From the NCBI GenBank assembly GCA_036488725.1, contig DASXHD010000042.1, positions 1-64,000 on the forward strand: DNA of 64,000 bases, read 5' to 3'. Origin of the DNA: DASXHD01 sp036488725. GTDB lineage: Bacteria; Myxococcota_A; Polyangia; Polyangiales; Polyangiaceae. This document shows positions 16,230 to 22,390 of this stretch, piece by piece (within the stretch, counting starts at the first letter, position 1; each line of letters begins with the position of its first letter). Under the pieces are notes generated by a model, which worked only from the letters and a program-made list of their open reading frames with translations, made no database searches and was not told the DNA's origin. The position numbers and the translations under genes were made by a program.

Positions 16230-16771
16230 CAAAACGTGTCTCCCGTGTCGGGGATCTCGACCTTCGGAACGTCGAAGTAGACGGGCTCGGTAGACGCCGC
16301 GGCGCCTTGCTGCTGCGACGCGAGCGCGGCGTCTTGCTGCGCCTTGTCCATCTGCGCCGCGAGCTCCGGCCCGACGGGCTTCATCCCGTCGACACGCGCG
16401 GCGTGGATGCGGATGCACGGTCCGGTGGTGCCGTCGGCGTAGCGGCACGTCGACGCGTAGAGGCCGATCTTCTGCCCGATGAGCTTGCTCCGCTGCGTCG
16501 AGCCGAAGAGCATGTGCAGCGTCTTGAGCGCGCCCGCGTTCAAGACCATCGGCTTCTCGAAGCCCTCGAAGAAGAGCATCGGCGCACTCTTCTTTCGGCC
16601 GCCGTGCCCGACGACTTCGCCGCCGCGACCGTCACGAATCACGACGACGGCCTTGCGGCTTCCGTCGCTCTTGATCGGCAGGCTGTGCGCGCCGAGATAC
16701 GGACGATCGCGAAACGACGCGAGATCCACGTCCTTCTCTTGGGCGGACGGTTTCTTTGCTTCGCTAGCCAT
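16229..16771 (-). CDS. phage early-region protein near RecE
   Basis: 180 residues. The central part contains 'KKSAPMLFFEGFEKPMVLNA', 'LIGQKIGLYASTC' and 'CIRIHAARVDGM'. This pattern recurs in phage proteins encoded beside recombination or primase genes, where the usual form is '...kPvLyFeg..K.lvLNktN...WiGk.I.Ly...'. The role is not established; an association with single-stranded DNA or the recombination complex is inference. The C-terminal 45 residues are Gln/Ala-rich linker. There is no membrane or signal segment. Confidence 0.7.
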   Translation of the reverse strand: MASEAKKPSAQEKDVDLASFRDRPYLGAHSLPIKSDGSRKAVVVIRDGRGGEVVGHGGRKKSAPMLFFEGFEKPMVLNAGALKTLHMLFGSTQRSKLIGQKIGLYASTCRYADGTTGPCIRIHAARVDGMKPVGPELAAQMDKAQQDAALASQQQGAAASTEPVYFDVPKVEIPDTGDTF

Positions 16772-17003
16772 GTTTAGCCTCCGGTTCGAGCTGCTTGATC
16801 CGAGCCTCGAGCAGCCCCTTCACGGTGCGCAGGTCGAGCACCTCCTGAGTGAGGGACTCGAGCTCTGGGCACGTGAGGCCGCCCATGCGACCGACGCCCT
16901 TGCACGACAAGCCGAGGACCTTTCGCTCGGCCACGCCGCTGTCGACCGCCGCGCGCAAGATCTCGCGCACGCGTTCGTCGGCCAATTTCGGCGCCGCGGT
17001 CAC
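16764..17003 (-). CDS. small early protein with coiled-coil end
   Basis: 79 residues from the GTG at 17003, chosen because it overlaps the stop of a tiny gene upstream (GTGA) and has 'GGGGTGG' seven bases before it. The N-terminal part is 'AAPKLADERVREILRAAVDS' with two Cys ('LSCKG' and 'LTCPEL'), followed by a coiled coil 'VLDLRTVKGLLEARIKQLEP'. It overlaps the next gene's start by eight bases. Function unknown. Confidence 0.6.
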   Translation of the reverse strand: MTAAPKLADERVREILRAAVDSGVAERKVLGLSCKGVGRMGGLTCPELESLTQEVLDLRTVKGLLEARIKQLEPEAKHG

Positions 17004-17119
17004 GACAGCCACCCCATGCGCGGACGGATGACGCAGCGGAGTAACCCGTCGACGATCGCGAGCGCCGGATGACGAAAGCCTGCGAGGACCGTGATCCCGT
17101 GCCACGTATAGACGCGCAT
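17000..17119 (-). CDS. tiny hydrophobic/basic early protein
   Basis: 39 residues: 'MRVYTWHGITVLAGFRHPAL' then 'AIVDGLLRCVIRPRMGWLS'. The ATG overlaps the stop of the gene at 17119-17364 (a GTG three bases earlier is an alternative), and its own stop overlaps the GTG of the next gene. It fills what would otherwise be the only gap in a fully packed operon. No function can be assigned. Confidence 0.5.
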   Translation of the reverse strand: MRVYTWHGITVLAGFRHPALAIVDGLLRCVIRPRMGWLS

Positions 17120-17364
17120 CACGCCGCCTCTGGAGCAGTGGGCGCGCCCTCGAGCGGCTCGAGCTTCGTCACCGATGCCAGCGGCATCGGCGATTCGAAG
17201 TTGCCCTCCGTCGCGATGACGACCGAACGCGACGTCACCTTGACGATGCGGCCGATGACGACGCCGGGGAGCTCGCGGTCTTCGCCGCCGAGCGAGTGGA
17301 GCGCGACGAGCTGCCGTGAGACGGCGAGCGCGATCATCTGGTCGCGGAAGTCACGGTCGTTCAT
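17119..17364 (-). CDS. small SH3-like early protein
   Basis: 81 residues. 'GVVIGRIVKVTSRSVVIATE' and 'PLASVTKLEPLEGA' alternate short strands and look like a small SH3-like or Hfq-sized barrel. The start overlaps the upstream stop (ATGA at 17361-17364). No family is recognised; it may be a nucleic-acid-binding protein. Confidence 0.6.
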   Translation of the reverse strand: MNDRDFRDQMIALAVSRQLVALHSLGGEDRELPGVVIGRIVKVTSRSVVIATEGNFESPMPLASVTKLEPLEGAPTAPEAA

Positions 17365-17714
17365 TCGGGTTTCTCCTTCGGGATCGCGCGCTGCATCGCG
17401 CGCGCGGTCGTCAGTCGTTGGGCGAGACGTTGCTGCTTGTACGAGGCGACGCCCGCGCGCAGCGCGTGGCAGAGCGCGGAGAACTGCGCGGCGTCGCTGC
17501 GCCGTTCGATCAGGTCTGCGAGCGAGCTCGGCGGAGTACTCGCCGGGACGCGGGCGAGCGGAAGACGCTCAGCCTCGAGCGCGAGTCGGCGCGACGTCGC
17601 ATGCGCCGCGGGCTGACACGTCGGGCAGAAGCCGTACTCGAGCGAGGCTTGGCAAGCCGGGCACCGCAGAAAGACGAGCGTCTCCTCGAGCGGAGAGAAT
17701 GCCGCGGCGGTCAT
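17361..17714 (-). CDS. zinc-ribbon early protein
   Basis: 117 residues. The N-terminus has a treble-clef or zinc-ribbon pair 'FLRCPACQASLEYGFCPTCQ' (Cys18, 21, 30, 33). The rest is helical: 'LADLIERRSDAAQFSALCHA' and 'LRAGVASYKQQRLAQRLTTA'. The ATG overlaps the stop of the first operon gene (ATGA). It could be a DNA- or RNA polymerase-binding factor such as an early antiterminator, but that is a guess from position alone. Confidence 0.68.
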   Translation of the reverse strand: MTAAAFSPLEETLVFLRCPACQASLEYGFCPTCQPAAHATSRRLALEAERLPLARVPASTPPSSLADLIERRSDAAQFSALCHALRAGVASYKQQRLAQRLTTARAMQRAIPKEKPE

Positions 17715-17878
17715 TGCGCGACGAAGCGCGCACGGGCGCGAGCGAGGAGAAGCTCGGCGACCGCGAGAGCCGATCGGGCACCCGGAACGCCGTCGACGAC
17801 GGCAAGGGCGGCCTCGTTGCAGAGGTGTTCGGCGCGAGAGACGTGGTCGGTGGAAACGTTTGCAGAGGTAGGACCCAT
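17711..17878 (-). CDS. first gene of the leftward early operon
   Basis: 55 residues: 'MGPTSANVSTDHVSRAEHLC' then 'NEAALAVVDGVPGARSALAV' and a basic helix. The ATG at 17878 begins seven bases after the -10 hexamer of the operator-promoter at 17879-17916, so the transcript is predicted to be leaderless. The same geometry is seen at the 18806 gene. It contains one dispersed 'GTGGAAACGTTT' site (17850). The protein family is unknown; by position it is where lambda keeps N-like early functions. Confidence 0.62.
   Translation of the reverse strand: MGPTSANVSTDHVSRAEHLCNEAALAVVDGVPGARSALAVAELLLARARARFVAQ
17850..17865 (+). promoter_or_regulatory. dispersed operator-like site 17850
   Basis: Reads 'GTGGAAACGTTTGCAG', inside the first leftward gene, on the strand opposite to transcription. 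It shares 'AAACGTTTG' with the early operators at 17879 and 18793. Confidence 0.55.
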
Positions 17879-17916
17879 GTACAAACGTTTAGTCACGCCC
17901 AAATATTTGGTCAAGC
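17876..17916 (-). promoter_or_regulatory. leftward early promoter/operator (PL-like)
   Basis: On the minus strand: -35 'TTGACC' (17914-17909), a 17-base spacer, -10 'TAAACG' (17891-17886), seven bases, then the ATG at 17878. Two operator-like palindromes overlap it, 'CCAAATATTTGG' and 'CTAAACGTTTG'. The 41-base segment matches 18768-18808 in about 35 positions but in opposite orientation. It would drive the recombination/integration operon and be shut by the repressor. Confidence 0.72.
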
Positions 17917-17937
17917 CAATTCGCATAGTTTCACCGC

Positions 17938-18417
17938 ATGAGCAATTTCGCGGCGCCGCAGCAACGAAACTCCGGCATGTCAGGATGCGCTATCGCCGCA
18001 CTCGTTCTCGTCGTGCTGGCGTGCTGCATCGGCGGCGGCTGCGTTCTCTGCGTCGCCGTCTTGGGACATGAGTCGAAGGCCGAGCGTGCGCGCAGCTCTG
18101 AGCTTTGGGATGCTCATATCTCGGATCTCAACGCGCGAACGCGCGCGGCGTGCGACGCGGGCCCGAATGAGCATATCGAGGGGATCGACGACGACGACTT
18201 TCGTCACCAATGCCGCGACGCATTGAAAGCGGCAATCTTCCCTGACCCTCTCGACGAGCCGGATGGAAAGCTCGATTACGTCGACGGGGGATGCTCGCGC
18301 CGATTGCGGATCGTGATCATGCGGCCGGTTACATCAACCGCGAAGCACAAGATTCAGACGGGAACCTGCACCTACGATCCGCGCACCTCGCAGATTCACT
18401 ATTCCTTGGAGCCGTGA
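17938..18417 (+). CDS. membrane-anchored protein in the immunity region
   Basis: 159 residues with one strongly hydrophobic N-terminal helix (residues 15-43, 'CAIAALVLVVLACCIGGGC') and a soluble domain with four Cys ('ACDAG', 'HQCRDAL', 'GGCSRR', 'GTCTYD'), so it is probably exported or membrane-anchored. It lies between the two early promoters and faces the repressor gene, the place of rex-like or superinfection-exclusion genes in lambdoid phages. It could be a lysogenic conversion gene; no family is recognised. Confidence 0.65.
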   Translation: MSNFAAPQQRNSGMSGCAIAALVLVVLACCIGGGCVLCVAVLGHESKAERARSSELWDAHISDLNARTRAACDAGPNEHIEGIDDDDFRHQCRDALKAAIFPDPLDEPDGKLDYVDGGCSRRLRIVIMRPVTSTAKHKIQTGTCTYDPRTSQIHYSLEP

Positions 18418-18430
18418 ACGGTCGCGCGCA

Positions 18431-18745
18431 TCACGCGCGTCTGACTTTTGGGGGGCTCGAGTCTCTCCTCTGCTGTTTCAGCAGGACTCGCGCCTCCGCT
18501 GCATCGTCGATCGACTTTGGTTGAACGCCGAGCACGAGCCAGTCGAGTGTGACGCGGCCCTTCTCGGCGATCTTCTTCACGGTCGAAATCCGAGGGTCGC
18601 CGGTCTCGCTGTCCAAGAGCAGGCCGATGTGACTTCGCGATAGGCCGAGATCCTTCGAAAACTTGCTGAGATTCGGCTCGCCGTCTTCGTGGACGTAGCC
18701 GTTCTCTCGCATGATTTCACGCACACGGTCGCGAAAAGTGGCCAT
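18431..18745 (-). CDS. HTH repressor-like protein (CI position)
   Basis: 104 residues. The HTH is 'NLSKFSKDLGLSRSHIGLLL', followed by 'SETGDPRISTVKKIAEKGRV' and 'TLDWLVLGVQP', an XRE-family layout without a peptidase or dimerisation domain. It is transcribed away from the rightward early promoter and lies between the two near-identical operators, the classic repressor position. Its ATG at 18745 is only 25 bases from the -35 of the rightward promoter. No Shine-Dalgarno is evident. Assigning it as repressor, rather than the 18806 gene, is positional inference. Confidence 0.78.
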   Translation of the reverse strand: MATFRDRVREIMRENGYVHEDGEPNLSKFSKDLGLSRSHIGLLLDSETGDPRISTVKKIAEKGRVTLDWLVLGVQPKSIDDAAEARVLLKQQRRDSSPPKVRRA

Positions 18746-18767
18746 CGCTGCGACGCTAGCGGAACAT

Positions 18768-18808
18768 GCTTGACCAAACATTTGTGCACGGCTAAACGTT
18801 TGTGCATG
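18768..18808 (+). promoter_or_regulatory. rightward early promoter/operator (PR-like)
   Basis: -35 'TTGACC' (18770-18775), a 17-base spacer, -10 'TAAACG' (18793-18798), seven bases, then ATG at 18806. Overlapping half-palindromes are 'CCAAACATTTG' and 'CTAAACGTTTG'. It matches the leftward promoter segment in about 35 of 41 positions and leaves no room for an untranslated leader. Confidence 0.75.
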
Positions 18809-19012
18809 ACCGTCGGGCAACGCATCAGGCGCGAGCGCAAGAGGCTCGCGATCACCGGCCGAGAGCTCGCGCGGCGCGCCGGTCTTGCGCAGTCGCTGAT
18901 CTCGTCGATCGAACGCGGGCAGACCCTCGATCCCCGTGTTTCCACGGTTATCGCGCTCTCGCGCGTGCTCGGTCTCACCGTTCAGGACTTGATCGTCGGG
19001 CGGCCGGCTTAG
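18806..19012 (+). CDS. XRE-family HTH protein (Cro position)
   Basis: 68 residues, essentially one lambda-repressor-type HTH: 'MTVGQRIRRERKRLAITGRE', 'LARRAGLAQSLISSIERGQT' and 'VIALSRVLGLTVQDLIVG'. It is the first rightward gene and is divergent from the 104-residue HTH gene, which fits a Cro-like antirepressor. The ATG sits directly after the promoter -10 region, so its mRNA should be leaderless. A longer form starting upstream would read through the operator and is not plausible. Confidence 0.82.
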   Translation: MTVGQRIRRERKRLAITGRELARRAGLAQSLISSIERGQTLDPRVSTVIALSRVLGLTVQDLIVGRPA

Positions 19013-19156
19013 CATGCTCATCCACGCTGGCACCGCTCGCGCTTGCGCGCAGCTGAACGGTTGCGCGAGCGCGTTCACTGCGCGGGCGCGCACGTCTGAA
19101 CGACCAGGCATTTCGGCCACGCTGAACGCAGCGTCATTTCTCGTGCGAGGCGCGGC

Positions 19157-19654
19157 ATGACGGCCTCCCTCCTCATCGCCCTGCTTCTCTCCCTCCCGCC
19201 CGTGCTCGACGGCTACACGCACGGCGCCCCGATCCCGAGACACGAGCGGAACGTCTTTGCCATCGCGAACGCAGCCATCGACGAGAGCGACCCGAAGTTT
19301 TGGGCGGTCGTGCTCGACGTATGGGGCGCGCACGAGAGCGGTAACGGCGACGCGAACATCGGCGGCGGCTGTCCGGGCGTGCGCGTCGGGACGCCGTGCC
19401 GACGAGAGCAACACGCGCGCTACTGCGGGCCGTGGATGGTCGAGTGCGCGCGCGTGCCCGTCGGCTCGACGCTCCTCGACGAGGCGCGCATCGCGATCCG
19501 CGAGTTCAAAAACTCCGCGCTCGCCTGCCCTGAATTTCCTTTCGGCCAATACAGCGGCGTCGGTTGTCACCGCTGGTCGGTCGTCGACTTGAGGCTCGCG
19601 GAGATTCGCCGCGAGTACGCATCCCCCTTTCCCGCAACGGAGTCCGACCAATGA
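19157..19654 (+). CDS. exported protein with a transglycosylase-like ES(G) motif
   Basis: 165 residues with a signal peptide ('MTASLLIALLLSLPPVLDG'). The mature part contains 'VWGAHESGNGDANIGGGCPG', reminiscent of the catalytic Glu-Ser of soluble lytic transglycosylases, and several Cys ('GTPCRR', 'ARYCGPWMVECAR', 'ALACPEF', 'GCHRW'), suggesting disulfides outside the cytoplasm. A peptidoglycan role is only a possibility. A 144-base spacer separates it from the Cro-like gene, and its stop overlaps the next ATG (ATGA). Confidence 0.62.
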   Translation: MTASLLIALLLSLPPVLDGYTHGAPIPRHERNVFAIANAAIDESDPKFWAVVLDVWGAHESGNGDANIGGGCPGVRVGTPCRREQHARYCGPWMVECARVPVGSTLLDEARIAIREFKNSALACPEFPFGQYSGVGCHRWSVVDLRLAEIRREYASPFPATESDQ

Positions 19655-20589
19655 ACACGCCGCAGATCAATCCGCATATCGACATCGACAGCATCATCCT
19701 CAAAGCCAGCTCACATAACGAGCCCGACGACTACGAGCCCGGAAAGCCGCTGCCCGAAGGCGCCGAGATGTGCGTCATGGAAGCGATCGCCGTCCTCGCA
19801 AACGAGGCTTGGAACGATCATCCGAAGTGCGTTTGCGAGTCGTTCGGCTTTCTCCGCCGAGTGAACGACCGCGTATCGGATGACGCGCTTCGCACGCGGA
19901 TGCTGAAGCCGATCATGCTCACGATCATCGGCACGAAGTCGACGAAAGCCGTGGAGCGCGTGCGCCGGTTCATGCTGCTCGATTGGGCGATCCGCGAGGA
20001 CGTGCCGCGCATCGCCCGCGCGGCCGGGTTGAACGAGGAGGCATCGCGTCTCGAGGCGCTAGGCGTCATTCGCGACGACGCCTCGCTACAGGCCGCGACC
20101 AAAGAGCTCGCCTCAATGCGTGCATCCGCGTGGTCGCGTTGGGACGCCAGGCGAGCAGAGTGGCTTGCCACATGGCGTGCGGCGATGAAGAAGACTCCGC
20201 CCGACGCGATCGCCGACGCGCTCGCCGACGCGCTCGCCGACGCGAGCGCCGACGCGAGCGCCGACGCGATCGCCGACGCGATCGCCGCCGCGAGCGCCGC
20301 CGCGAGCGCCGACGCGAGCGCCGACGCGCTCGCCGACGCGATCGCCGACGCGAGCGCCGACGCGAGCGCCGACGCGATCTGGAAGAAAGCTTACGAAGCG
20401 GCCGAGAAGGCTCAGAAAGAGGATGGGTCGGCCTACTGGGCCGCGTACCACGCCGTCCGGGGCGACCTCTGCACGATCGTCCGTAAGCACGCGGCCGAGA
20501 AGCTCGAGCCGCTCACGGAGGCGAACATCGCGTCGCTCCACGGCATCGTCCGCAAGATGGCGGCGGTCACCGAGGCGGACGCGTCATGA
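19651..20589 (+). CDS. early phage protein with ADAx tandem repeats
   Basis: 312 residues. Residues 1-180 are a helical domain of unknown family ('MCVMEAIAVLANEAWNDHPK', 'FGFLRRVNDRVSDDALRTRM'), followed by a 59-residue stretch of 15 tetrapeptides of the type Asp-Ala-x-Ala and a helical C-terminus ('AVRGDLCTIVRKHAAEKLEP'). The repeat is encoded by 12-bp DNA units with almost identical codons. Variation in repeat number between relatives would be expected. It overlaps the neighbouring genes by four bases on both sides. Confidence 0.7.
   Translation: MNTPQINPHIDIDSIILKASSHNEPDDYEPGKPLPEGAEMCVMEAIAVLANEAWNDHPKCVCESFGFLRRVNDRVSDDALRTRMLKPIMLTIIGTKSTKAVERVRRFMLLDWAIREDVPRIARAAGLNEEASRLEALGVIRDDASLQAATKELASMRASAWSRWDARRAEWLATWRAAMKKTPPDAIADALADALADASADASADAIADAIAAASAAASADASADALADAIADASADASADAIWKKAYEAAEKAQKEDGSAYWAAYHAVRGDLCTIVRKHAAEKLEPLTEANIASLHGIVRKMAAVTEADAS
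20203..20379 (+). repeat. 12-bp tandem repeat encoding DAxA units
   Basis: Fifteen units (the last truncated), mostly 'GACGCGATCGCC', 'GACGCGAGCGCC' or 'GACGCGCTCGCC'; only the third codon (Ile, Ser or Leu) and two Asp-to-Ala swaps vary. All three forward frames stay open through it. It was checked as a CRISPR candidate and rejected, since there are no spacers. Confidence 0.9.
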
Positions 20590-20714
20590 GCTGCCCGCGT
20601 CCTTGGTTCGAAGACGACGACGAACCGCTCGATGACGAGCTCGCGGCGGACGCTGCAGCCGACGAGCGGAAATACCGCGAAGCGCCCATCGACGGACCGG
20701 GCGGCGACGAATGA
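20586..20714 (+). CDS. tiny acidic protein
   Basis: 42 residues: 'MSCPRPWFEDDDEPLDDELA' then 'ADAAADERKYREAPIDGPGG' and 'DE'. It is strongly acidic and probably unfolded. Its ATG overlaps the previous stop and its stop overlaps the next ATG (ATGA at both ends), the main evidence for expression. Function unknown. Confidence 0.55.
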   Translation: MSCPRPWFEDDDEPLDDELAADAAADERKYREAPIDGPGGDE

Positions 20715-20902
20715 GCTTGCTCGAGGTACTCGCGATCGCGCCTCGACGCGCGCCCTTCACGTCGGACGATCCGATCCAGGCGTACCTCGATCCTGATCCG
20801 ATGCGCGGCGCGGACCCGCAAGCGCTTCTCGCGCTTGCGATCGTCTTTCGCGCCGCGCATCCGCGCGCGACGTTCCGCGACTTCACGCGGTGGCTGTCAT
20901 GA
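20711..20902 (+). CDS. small early protein
   Basis: 63 residues with 'DPIQAYLDPDPMRGADPQAL' and a C-terminal helix 'ALAIVFRAAHPRATFRDFTR'. Overlapping start and stop (ATGA) connect it to both neighbours. No recognised domain. Confidence 0.55.
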   Translation: MSLLEVLAIAPRRAPFTSDDPIQAYLDPDPMRGADPQALLALAIVFRAAHPRATFRDFTRWLS

Positions 20903-21102
20903 CGACGAAGCGCGAGATGCTCGGCTACCTCGATCAGGTGCTCGAGGACATCCGCTCGCGCGGGCTCGTCGCGAACGGCATCACGCGCTCTCGCCTTCGT
21001 GACGGGTTCCGTCTCACGACGGCGATCCGCGCGGCGGTCATACAGTACGTGCCGAACGATCCGGCGCCGGCCGAGCAGCCCGCCCTGAAAGGCGTCGGAT
21101 GA
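20899..21102 (+). CDS. small early protein
   Basis: 67 residues: 'MTTKREMLGYLDQVLEDIRS', 'RGLVANGITRSRLRDGFRLT' and 'TAIRAAVIQYVP', with a predicted HTH-like helical hairpin. Coupled by overlaps to both flanking genes. It lies just before the prim-pol gene, so a replication accessory role is conceivable but unproven. Confidence 0.55.
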   Translation: MTTKREMLGYLDQVLEDIRSRGLVANGITRSRLRDGFRLTTAIRAAVIQYVPNDPAPAEQPALKGVG

Positions 21103-21917
21103 CCACCATGCTCGGCTTGTCGGCGATGGCCTACGCGCGCGCAGGCTTTGCTGTGTTCCCGCTCGCGCCGAACGGCAAACAGCCCGCGATCGCGCGCGGA
21201 CGCGGCGTCTACGACGCGACGTGCGACGAGAAGCAAATCGCCGCCTGGTGGCTGCGATGGCCCGGCGCAAACATCGGCCTCGCGGTCAAACCGGAGTGGC
21301 TCGTGATCGACGTCGACGTGCGGAGCGGCGGATTCGAGACGCTCTTCTCGTGGCCGAGCATCCCGGTCACGCCGACGCAGCAGACCGCGACGGGCGGCGT
21401 GCACTACGTGTTTCAGCGACCGTCGTGCGACGTGCGCGGCAAGGCCGGCAAAGGCGTCGACGTCCTCCAGGTGGGCCGGTACATCGTCGCCGCGCCGTCC
21501 GTCATCGGCGGCAAACGTTACGAGTGGACGATCAAGCTATCGGCGACGCCGATCGCGAAACTCCCACCGTGGCTGCACGCGAACGTGATGCGCAAAGAGC
21601 GGCAGCCGCGCGCCGAGAAAAAGCCGCAAGAGAAGTCCGCGCCGGACATCATCGAACGTGCCCGCAAGTACCTCGCGACGTGCGAGCCGGCGATTACGGG
21701 CCAGCGCGGCGGAACATGGACGTTCGTCGTCGCGCAAAAGCTCGTCCGCGGCTTCGCGCTCGACGACGAATCCGCCTTCCTTCTGATGAAGGAGTGGAAT
21801 CGGACGTGTCAGCCGCCTTGGGATGATTACGGGCTGCGTCGGAAGATCCGGCAGGCGCGCACGACGGGCTCGTTCGACGTCGGCGGCCTGCGTGATGCGC
21901 CGCGGAGGTCCGCATGA
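21099..21917 (+). CDS. prim-pol domain protein
   Basis: 272 residues. The bifunctional primase/polymerase (AEP-type) domain is visible: 'YARAGFAVFPLAPNGKQPAI' (family opening), 'WLVIDVDVRSGGFETLF' (metal-binding Asp-x-Asp), 'QQTATGGVHYVFQRP' (Gly-x-His) and 'GVDVLQVGRYIVAAPSV'. Such proteins make primers for phage or plasmid replication. There is no fused helicase; the SF3 helicase is a separate gene (25155-26783). The last 70 residues are helical with 'FLLMKEWNRTCQPPWDD', found at the end of many phage prim-pols. Confidence 0.9.
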   Translation: MTTMLGLSAMAYARAGFAVFPLAPNGKQPAIARGRGVYDATCDEKQIAAWWLRWPGANIGLAVKPEWLVIDVDVRSGGFETLFSWPSIPVTPTQQTATGGVHYVFQRPSCDVRGKAGKGVDVLQVGRYIVAAPSVIGGKRYEWTIKLSATPIAKLPPWLHANVMRKERQPRAEKKPQEKSAPDIIERARKYLATCEPAITGQRGGTWTFVVAQKLVRGFALDDESAFLLMKEWNRTCQPPWDDYGLRRKIRQARTTGSFDVGGLRDAPRRSA

Positions 21918-22390
21918 GCCGTCGTCGTACGCGAAAACTGTCGCATTGGCGCGACGGACAGCCTAGCGGCTACGACTGGATCGGCCGCTCGTCGCGCCTC
22001 GCGATCTACATGCGCGACGGCTTCAAGTGCCTCGCATGCGGCTACACCGCCCAGCTCGGCAGCGCGTTCACGTGGAGCGGCTTGACGCTCGATCACCTCG
22101 ACACGAACAAACGCGGTTCGGATCCGAGGAACCTCGTCACGCTGTGCCTCTCGTGCAATTCGTCGCGCCGCGCGGTCGATCCGGCGGCGTGGAATCCGGC
22201 GTTCGCCGAAGTCGCGTACTTCCAAGTTCGGAAGCCGCTCGACCGCGGTGCGGCACTCGCGCTCGCAAAACAAACGTGGCCGTCGCGCTACGCGAAGGAC
22301 GCGGCGCGGTCGCGTCGTAACCGCGAGAAAAAAAAAACATTCTTCCTCGTCTCCGTCCGAACCGGCGGCGGCATGAGGCACGCCGCATGA
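21914..22390 (+). CDS. HNH endonuclease
   Basis: 158 residues. The zinc-bound HNH core comprises 'FKCLACGYTAQLGSAFTWSG', 'LTLDHLDTNKRGSDPRNLVT' and 'LCLSCNSSRR', giving Cys-x2-Cys, His, Asn and Cys-x2-Cys landmarks. A run of ten A residues (22328-22337) near the end could cause slippage: losing one A would replace the last residues by a Ser-rich tail, and gaining one A would put the frame in register with the helicase. It overlaps both neighbours by four bases. It may be a replication nuclease or a free-standing homing-type endonuclease. Confidence 0.87.
   Translation: MSRRRTRKLSHWRDGQPSGYDWIGRSSRLAIYMRDGFKCLACGYTAQLGSAFTWSGLTLDHLDTNKRGSDPRNLVTLCLSCNSSRRAVDPAAWNPAFAEVAYFQVRKPLDRGAALALAKQTWPSRYAKDAARSRRNREKKKTFFLVSVRTGGGMRHAA

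Noticed and set aside
20203..20379. CRISPR-like repeated array
   Set aside because: Units are contiguous 12-mers without spacers and keep an amino-acid pattern inside a gene.
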